Source of the DNA: Chitinophaga sp. YR627
GTDB taxonomy: Bacteria > Bacteroidota > Bacteroidia > Chitinophagales > Chitinophagaceae
Length of the DNA: 64,000 bases
Assembly (NCBI RefSeq): GCF_900114995.1
Contig: NZ_FOUX01000004.1
Location: forward strand, 558,001-622,000
Direction of reading: 5' to 3'
Position numbers and translations under genes: made by a program. The notes beneath the pieces are model-generated. The model was not told where the DNA came from. It searched no databases and saw nothing but the letters and a program-made list of their open reading frames with translations. Positions 59,513-64,000 of the stretch are shown piece after piece. How positions within the stretch are numbered: position 1 is the stretch's first letter; every line of letters begins with the position of its first letter.

Positions 59513-60916
59513 TTATGGAGAGGGATATCCTTCATTTTGCTTAAGATTAGAATTTAATAATAAATCACTTGTAGGTATTGCATCCCATTTCCTATAGGTA
59601 TACCATACAGATCCCTTCTCATCTGCAACTTTTGACATAACATTATCAAGATATCCGAGTCTTTTTAGGTCAAACCAACGATGTCCCCACTCCATAAACA
59701 TCTCTACTTGCCTTTCGTGTAAAATCTTAGTCAAGATCTTAGGAGTGTCGTCAATCTCAATATCTTTTAACCCTGCACGTCTTCTTATTAAGTTCAAATC
59801 AACGAGTCCTTCTGGGATATCCCCATTTCTAACCCTTGCCTCAGCTCTAATCAAGTATTGTTCAGCTAATCTTAAAACCATGAAATATTCACCGGATTCA
59901 TCGTCTGCATTTGACAACTTATATTTATAAAAGAAATTGTATTTAACTCCTGTTGAGGAATCAACACCAATCCAATATTTCTTCCGGAGATCATTTTTCT
60001 CAATACTATTGAACAGATCATCACTCATCCAAACGGGGTGATCAAAGTAATCTGGCCCTGCTACTAATACCAACCCTGGTGCATCTAAGGTATTTTTAAA
60101 TATCCCATTGACATCCACAGGATATAATTGCCAAATTGCTTCCTTGTTATTTTTCAAAAACACATCGCTTATTTGTACAGTATCAAACATCTGTTTGTTA
60201 TCAATAAGCAGTGTCGATTGTCTAATCGCATTCTCCAATTCACCACTGTATAAATATACACGTGCGAGTAAAGCCGTTGCCGCCCACTTGTTAGGTCGAA
60301 TTCGCTCTATTGAAGAATGTAAACCATCTGTATCTAAGTACTCATCGTCTAATAAATTCTGAGCATCAATAAGATCATTAATAATTTGTATATATACTTG
60401 CTTTTCTGGGGCCCTACTCAATTTGATATTTAATTTATAGTCTGTTGTAGTCACCAATGGAACATCACCATATATATTAACCAAATAAAAATATATAAAA
60501 GCCCGTACAAATTTAGCTTCTCCAATCAATCTTTCCTTTAGCATTGGGGTCAAAGTAGTTGACTTACTTAATCCTTCAATAGCAGCATTTGCTCTATAAA
60601 CTATTTCATAAAATGGGACCCAATATTCGGAGGTGCTATTATTCGTATAAATATCGTAACAAACACTTCCCACTAAAGTGGAACATTCATCCGCACATAA
60701 TCCATAAAATGTAGATATTGCATAGCTTCCTCCTTGAAAGCGCTGCTGAAGTGAGAAAAAAATCCCCGTTAACACAGAATTAGCGGACGCATCATATTTA
60801 TATACATAGTCAGCAACCACTTTATCTGGAGGATTGCCGACATCCAAAAATCGCTTACAAGAAAATGATAGAAAAATAAAAAAAAACATTATTGAATATT
60901 TACAACACTTAAGCAT
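59513..60916 (-). CDS. SusD/RagB-type lipoprotein (pair 2)
   Basis: 467 residues. The lipobox FLSFSC precedes a mature Cys. TPR-like helices follow (LIGEAKFVRAFIYFYLVNIYGDVPL, KWAATALLARVYLYSGELENAIRQ). The RagB ending is LRLAEQYLIRAEARVRNGDIPEGLVDLNLIRRRAGL with MEWGHRWFDLKRLG. It is the surface-exposed partner of the SusC transporter encoded upstream at 60926, 9 bases away. The substrate is unknown; the neighbours S9 hydrolase and paralog C hint at peptide or glycoprotein uptake, which is inference. Confidence 0.93.
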   Translation of the reverse strand: MLKCCKYSIMFFFIFLSFSCKRFLDVGNPPDKVVADYVYKYDASANSVLTGIFFSLQQRFQGGSYAISTFYGLCADECSTLVGSVCYDIYTNNSTSEYWVPFYEIVYRANAAIEGLSKSTTLTPMLKERLIGEAKFVRAFIYFYLVNIYGDVPLVTTTDYKLNIKLSRAPEKQVYIQIINDLIDAQNLLDDEYLDTDGLHSSIERIRPNKWAATALLARVYLYSGELENAIRQSTLLIDNKQMFDTVQISDVFLKNNKEAIWQLYPVDVNGIFKNTLDAPGLVLVAGPDYFDHPVWMSDDLFNSIEKNDLRKKYWIGVDSSTGVKYNFFYKYKLSNADDESGEYFMVLRLAEQYLIRAEARVRNGDIPEGLVDLNLIRRRAGLKDIEIDDTPKILTKILHERQVEMFMEWGHRWFDLKRLGYLDNVMSKVADEKGSVWYTYRKWDAIPTSDLLLNSNLKQNEGYPSP

Positions 60917-60925
60917 AGCAGTGAT

Positions 60926-63900
60926 TTAAAGAGTTATCTGAATTCCAAAAGTGATGGTACGTAAAGGAGGTATTACAAGGGTCGATCTAGTTTCAGGATC
61001 CCAACCAGGATAATTGGTAACTGTAAATAAATTTTGGCCTAACATATATATTCTAGCGCCTGAGAGCTTCATCCTTTCTCTCAATTTTGTTGGCAACTCC
61101 CATGACAACGAAACATTCTTACACCTTATAAATGAAGCTTTTGTATATGCAGCATTACTTGATAAATAAGCGCTAAAATCGCTTTGCAATTGATAATTTT
61201 GATTAAATCTTTGATAATTCGCAGTGCTGCCCTTATCTGTCCATCGGTTCAAAACAATCTCAGGCTGATTTCTCATTACTCCTGGGACATAATTAGGATC
61301 GAACTCGCCCCTGTATCCCATTTGTTTTACATACTGAAAAAAAACATCTAACCTAAAAGATCTATACTTTAAATTATTTTGAATTCCTCCATAGAAATTT
61401 GGAGCTAAATCGACCGAGGTCGCATCAGCCTTCGCTCCTTCATTAGCAGATACAGGTTTCCCATCGGCACTTTCAAATAGGTAAGTACCTTTCTCCTTAT
61501 CTAACCCAACAAATTTATATAAATCTTTTACCGAAAGTGATCGACCTTCTTTTGCTACAATAGGCACATTGCTAGGATATGATAGAAGCTTATTTCTTGA
61601 AAAAGTAACATTTAAAGATGAGGACCATTCAATATTCTTTTTATTGATATTTTTAGACGTGAATATAATTTCCAATCCGGAATTGCGAATCTTCGCCAAT
61701 TGATTACTCAAAATGCTAGATGCTCCAGCCATAGCTGGTAATGGAGATTCCAATAGCTGGTTATTAGAAAGATTAGAATAGTAACTTGCAGACGTAAACA
61801 CATTCTTCATTATACTTAATTCGAGACCAACTTCCGACTTTTTAGTTACCTCCCAAGCAAAATCTGGATTAAATATACCAATAACTTGAAGGCCTTTATT
61901 TCCTTGATAAAGCTGATTCTGGAAGTCATATCTGTCAAGATATTGATAATCCCCTATGCCATCATTACCGGTCGTTCCATAGCTAATCCTTAATTTACCA
62001 TAGTTCAAAAATGGGAAAACTTTATGAACAATTTCTTCTTCTGAAAATATCCATCCAGCTCCAACCGAACCAAAATTCGCGAATTGTTTACGACTACCGA
62101 ATCGGCTACTCCCATCCCTCCGAACAGTGATATTCAAAAGATAACGATCATTGTAAGTATATCCTATCCTGCTAAAAAAAGCCATATATTTATACAAACT
62201 GCCCACTCCATTTGATGTAAACGCATTTGCGGCCTGACGATTTCTTATTAGTGCATCTTGGCTGATGCCTGTTGCATTCAGAGTTGTAGCTTCATTTCTA
62301 TTACTTTGCAACGTAATGCCTGATAAAAAATTTAGAGTTCCGCGACCAAATTCCTTAAAATAACTAATCTGCGGCTCCATTATCCAAGACCTAATATACG
62401 TATCTGCATACAATGCGCTAGCTCTAGCATTTCCCTGAAATGCTGGGTTGATTCCAGCAATAGTTGTTCCTCTAAACACGCTATTTCTCATCTCATTATA
62501 CCCTAAATTTGAACGAACCATTAATCCTGGAAAAACGTTATAACTGACATCTATATTAGTCAATAAATTATTGGTCTTTAGTTCATACACATTGCTTATC
62601 AACTGCCTATATGGATTCATCCAAGTAGAATTAGCCCAATTTAAACTACCATCATCGTTATATCCAGGCGGAGCATTAGGTGGTAAATTCACATTACTTG
62701 CAAAATCTCCTCCTGGGAAATTTGAACCATTCACACTATAATTCCCCGTCAACGTAGCTCGAAAGTTTTGGTCCGGCGAATACCCTGAAATATTAAAATG
62801 CGCCCCACCACGTTGCGTCTCAAAATCGCCTGGGTAAATAGTTGTTTCTTTATGATAATTTCCGCCTATTAAATACTGCATTCCATTAACTCCCCCTGAT
62901 ATTGTAGACTGAGCATCAGTGTAACCTGCAATACCTCCAATCATTTCTTTATGCCAATCGGTATATCTGGAGGTATCCCAAACCAATAGATCGGGAGCAT
63001 TTTGTGTTGTTGGCTCAATACCATCATTTTCAAATGCCTCTCTACGCATTTCCAAATATTGCTTAGTTGTGAGTTGTGCTCTACGTTTTCCTACATTTTG
63101 TAATCCTCTATTTAAGTTTATATCTACTTTAATGCTGCCAATTTTCCCTCTTCTGGTGGTGATCAAAACAATTCCATTTGCACCTCTAGAGCCGTATATA
63201 GCGGTGGCGTCCGCATCTTTTAGTACATCAATACTTTCAATATCTGCAGGATTTATAAAACTTAACGTCGAAATAATATTTCCGACTGCACCAAATCCAG
63301 CACCAGGTAGTCCGGTAATAGACGGACTATATGGAACCCCATCTACTATAAATAAAGGCACAGTCCCACTTTTGATACTATTCTGTCCTCTTATTTGAAC
63401 TTTTACTTCCCCTCCCTGCACACCAGTTGTTTGCGAAATCACCATACCAGGTACACGTCCCTGCATTGCAAGAAGAACATCTGCTACTGGTTGGTTTTTG
63501 ATCTCCTCCGCTTTTATAGAAAATACATTACCTGTGTTAAATCTTGGAGTAATCCTATAATAACCTCCTTTTATAATAGTCGCATCCAATTCACTTACTA
63601 CCTCACTTAGTTTTATTATCATGCTTTTTCCTGTTGCATCAAATTCTTGATTTTGAAATCCAATACAGCTGACTAACAATTTGGAATTTGGAATAACATC
63701 AGATAGACTAAAACGGCCATCGGCATCAGTTTTAGTACCTCTTTTACTCCCTTTTATTATTACTGTGGCACCTAAAACTGGCTCACCATGTGCATCTAAA
63801 ATTCGTCCGCTTACTATAATAGTAGGTTCTTGACCATTTAAGGATTCATATTTAAAATGCATTAACCTCATCTTTAAAGAAACTACCCCGTCTCTATACA

Positions 63901-64000
63901 TCCACTCCAAACCTTTCTTTCCCAATAAGCATTCTAACACCTCGTCCAACGTCACCTTCTCAAGCTCCACACTCACTCTCTCCTTCACATCCATCGTCTC
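60926..64000 (-). CDS. SusC/RagA-type TonB-dependent transporter with STN domain (pair 2, 5' end outside window)
   Basis: At least 1025 residues; the frame stays open to the window edge, so the signal peptide is not visible. The visible start is within an STN domain (ELEKVTLDEVLECLLGKKGL). A carboxypeptidase-like domain follows (VSGRILDAHGEPVLGATVII), then the plug (GQNSIKSGTVPLFIVDGVP, TAIYGSRGANGIVLITTRRG) and barrel to the last ITFGIQITL. The STN domain predicts a FecR/sigma pair just beyond the right edge. Strongly AT-rich codon use compared with the first SusC. Confidence 0.93.
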   Translation of the reverse strand, partial: ETMDVKERVSVELEKVTLDEVLECLLGKKGLEWMYRDGVVSLKMRLMHFKYESLNGQEPTIIVSGRILDAHGEPVLGATVIIKGSKRGTKTDADGRFSLSDVIPNSKLLVSCIGFQNQEFDATGKSMIIKLSEVVSELDATIIKGGYYRITPRFNTGNVFSIKAEEIKNQPVADVLLAMQGRVPGMVISQTTGVQGGEVKVQIRGQNSIKSGTVPLFIVDGVPYSPSITGLPGAGFGAVGNIISTLSFINPADIESIDVLKDADATAIYGSRGANGIVLITTRRGKIGSIKVDINLNRGLQNVGKRRAQLTTKQYLEMRREAFENDGIEPTTQNAPDLLVWDTSRYTDWHKEMIGGIAGYTDAQSTISGGVNGMQYLIGGNYHKETTIYPGDFETQRGGAHFNISGYSPDQNFRATLTGNYSVNGSNFPGGDFASNVNLPPNAPPGYNDDGSLNWANSTWMNPYRQLISNVYELKTNNLLTNIDVSYNVFPGLMVRSNLGYNEMRNSVFRGTTIAGINPAFQGNARASALYADTYIRSWIMEPQISYFKEFGRGTLNFLSGITLQSNRNEATTLNATGISQDALIRNRQAANAFTSNGVGSLYKYMAFFSRIGYTYNDRYLLNITVRRDGSSRFGSRKQFANFGSVGAGWIFSEEEIVHKVFPFLNYGKLRISYGTTGNDGIGDYQYLDRYDFQNQLYQGNKGLQVIGIFNPDFAWEVTKKSEVGLELSIMKNVFTSASYYSNLSNNQLLESPLPAMAGASSILSNQLAKIRNSGLEIIFTSKNINKKNIEWSSSLNVTFSRNKLLSYPSNVPIVAKEGRSLSVKDLYKFVGLDKEKGTYLFESADGKPVSANEGAKADATSVDLAPNFYGGIQNNLKYRSFRLDVFFQYVKQMGYRGEFDPNYVPGVMRNQPEIVLNRWTDKGSTANYQRFNQNYQLQSDFSAYLSSNAAYTKASFIRCKNVSLSWELPTKLRERMKLSGARIYMLGQNLFTVTNYPGWDPETRSTLVIPPLRTITFGIQITL

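Noticed and set aside
1..64000. tRNA, rRNA or CRISPR array
   Set aside because: No cloverleaf-like or rRNA sequence and no regularly spaced repeats were seen; absence by eye is not proof for single tRNAs.

Overview
The window reads as a chromosomal segment of a Bacteroidota bacterium, most likely family Chitinophagaceae and possibly Chitinophaga. The reasons are: two SusC/SusD pairs, an ECF sigma/FecR pair beside an STN-bearing SusC, a LytTR two-component system, GntR (YtrA-type) and DUF3127 genes, and -7 promoter boxes of the Bacteroidota TAnnTTTG type before several genes. The genus is an inference. No rRNA, tRNA or CRISPR array was seen.

Left third (1-20 kb) is mostly housekeeping. It holds the end of deoC, a SPOR protein and an M20 amidohydrolase in one run; a GntR-controlled ABC operon with a clear palindromic operator; glyA; a sugar nucleotidyltransferase; a nitronate monooxygenase; a NatAB-like exporter behind a LytTR kinase/regulator pair; a FAD-dependent oxidoreductase; DUF3127; and dnaA.

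18.7-27.6 kb is a nutrient-uptake locus: ECF sigma, FecR anti-sigma, SusC with an STN domain, SusD, and a two-domain enzyme joining a phosphodiesterase-like domain to an alkaline phosphatase. Together they suggest regulated uptake and dephosphorylation of an organophosphate.

27.7-35 kb is accessory. A GyrB-like protein that has lost its ATP-binding motifs is divergent from a three-gene operon, caspase - unknown 517-aa protein - caspase, followed by a convergent TPR histidine kinase. 35-43 kb holds an M28 peptidase, an XRE regulator with a dead ImmA-like domain, a 55-aa orphan gene with its own promoter, a PepSY membrane protein, an AraC regulator and a family 2 glycoside hydrolase.

43-59.4 kb contains a module present twice: an S9 (prolyl-oligopeptidase-like) secreted hydrolase head-to-head with a ~112-aa secreted, Thr-rich, two-cysteine protein. 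The first copy has a third small paralog beside it. Between the copies lie an EcoRII-type restriction/Dcm-type methylase/Vsr island, a broken hybrid gene, a thioredoxin-like lipoprotein, and two membrane glycosyltransferase-like proteins, one fused to a FAD oxidoreductase. From about 55.5 kb the DNA is visibly more AT-rich and ends in a second SusD/SusC pair cut by the window edge.

The strongest candidates for undescribed biology are the duplicated S9/small-protein module with its shared leader, and the double-caspase operon with the adjacent GyrB-like pseudo-ATPase.
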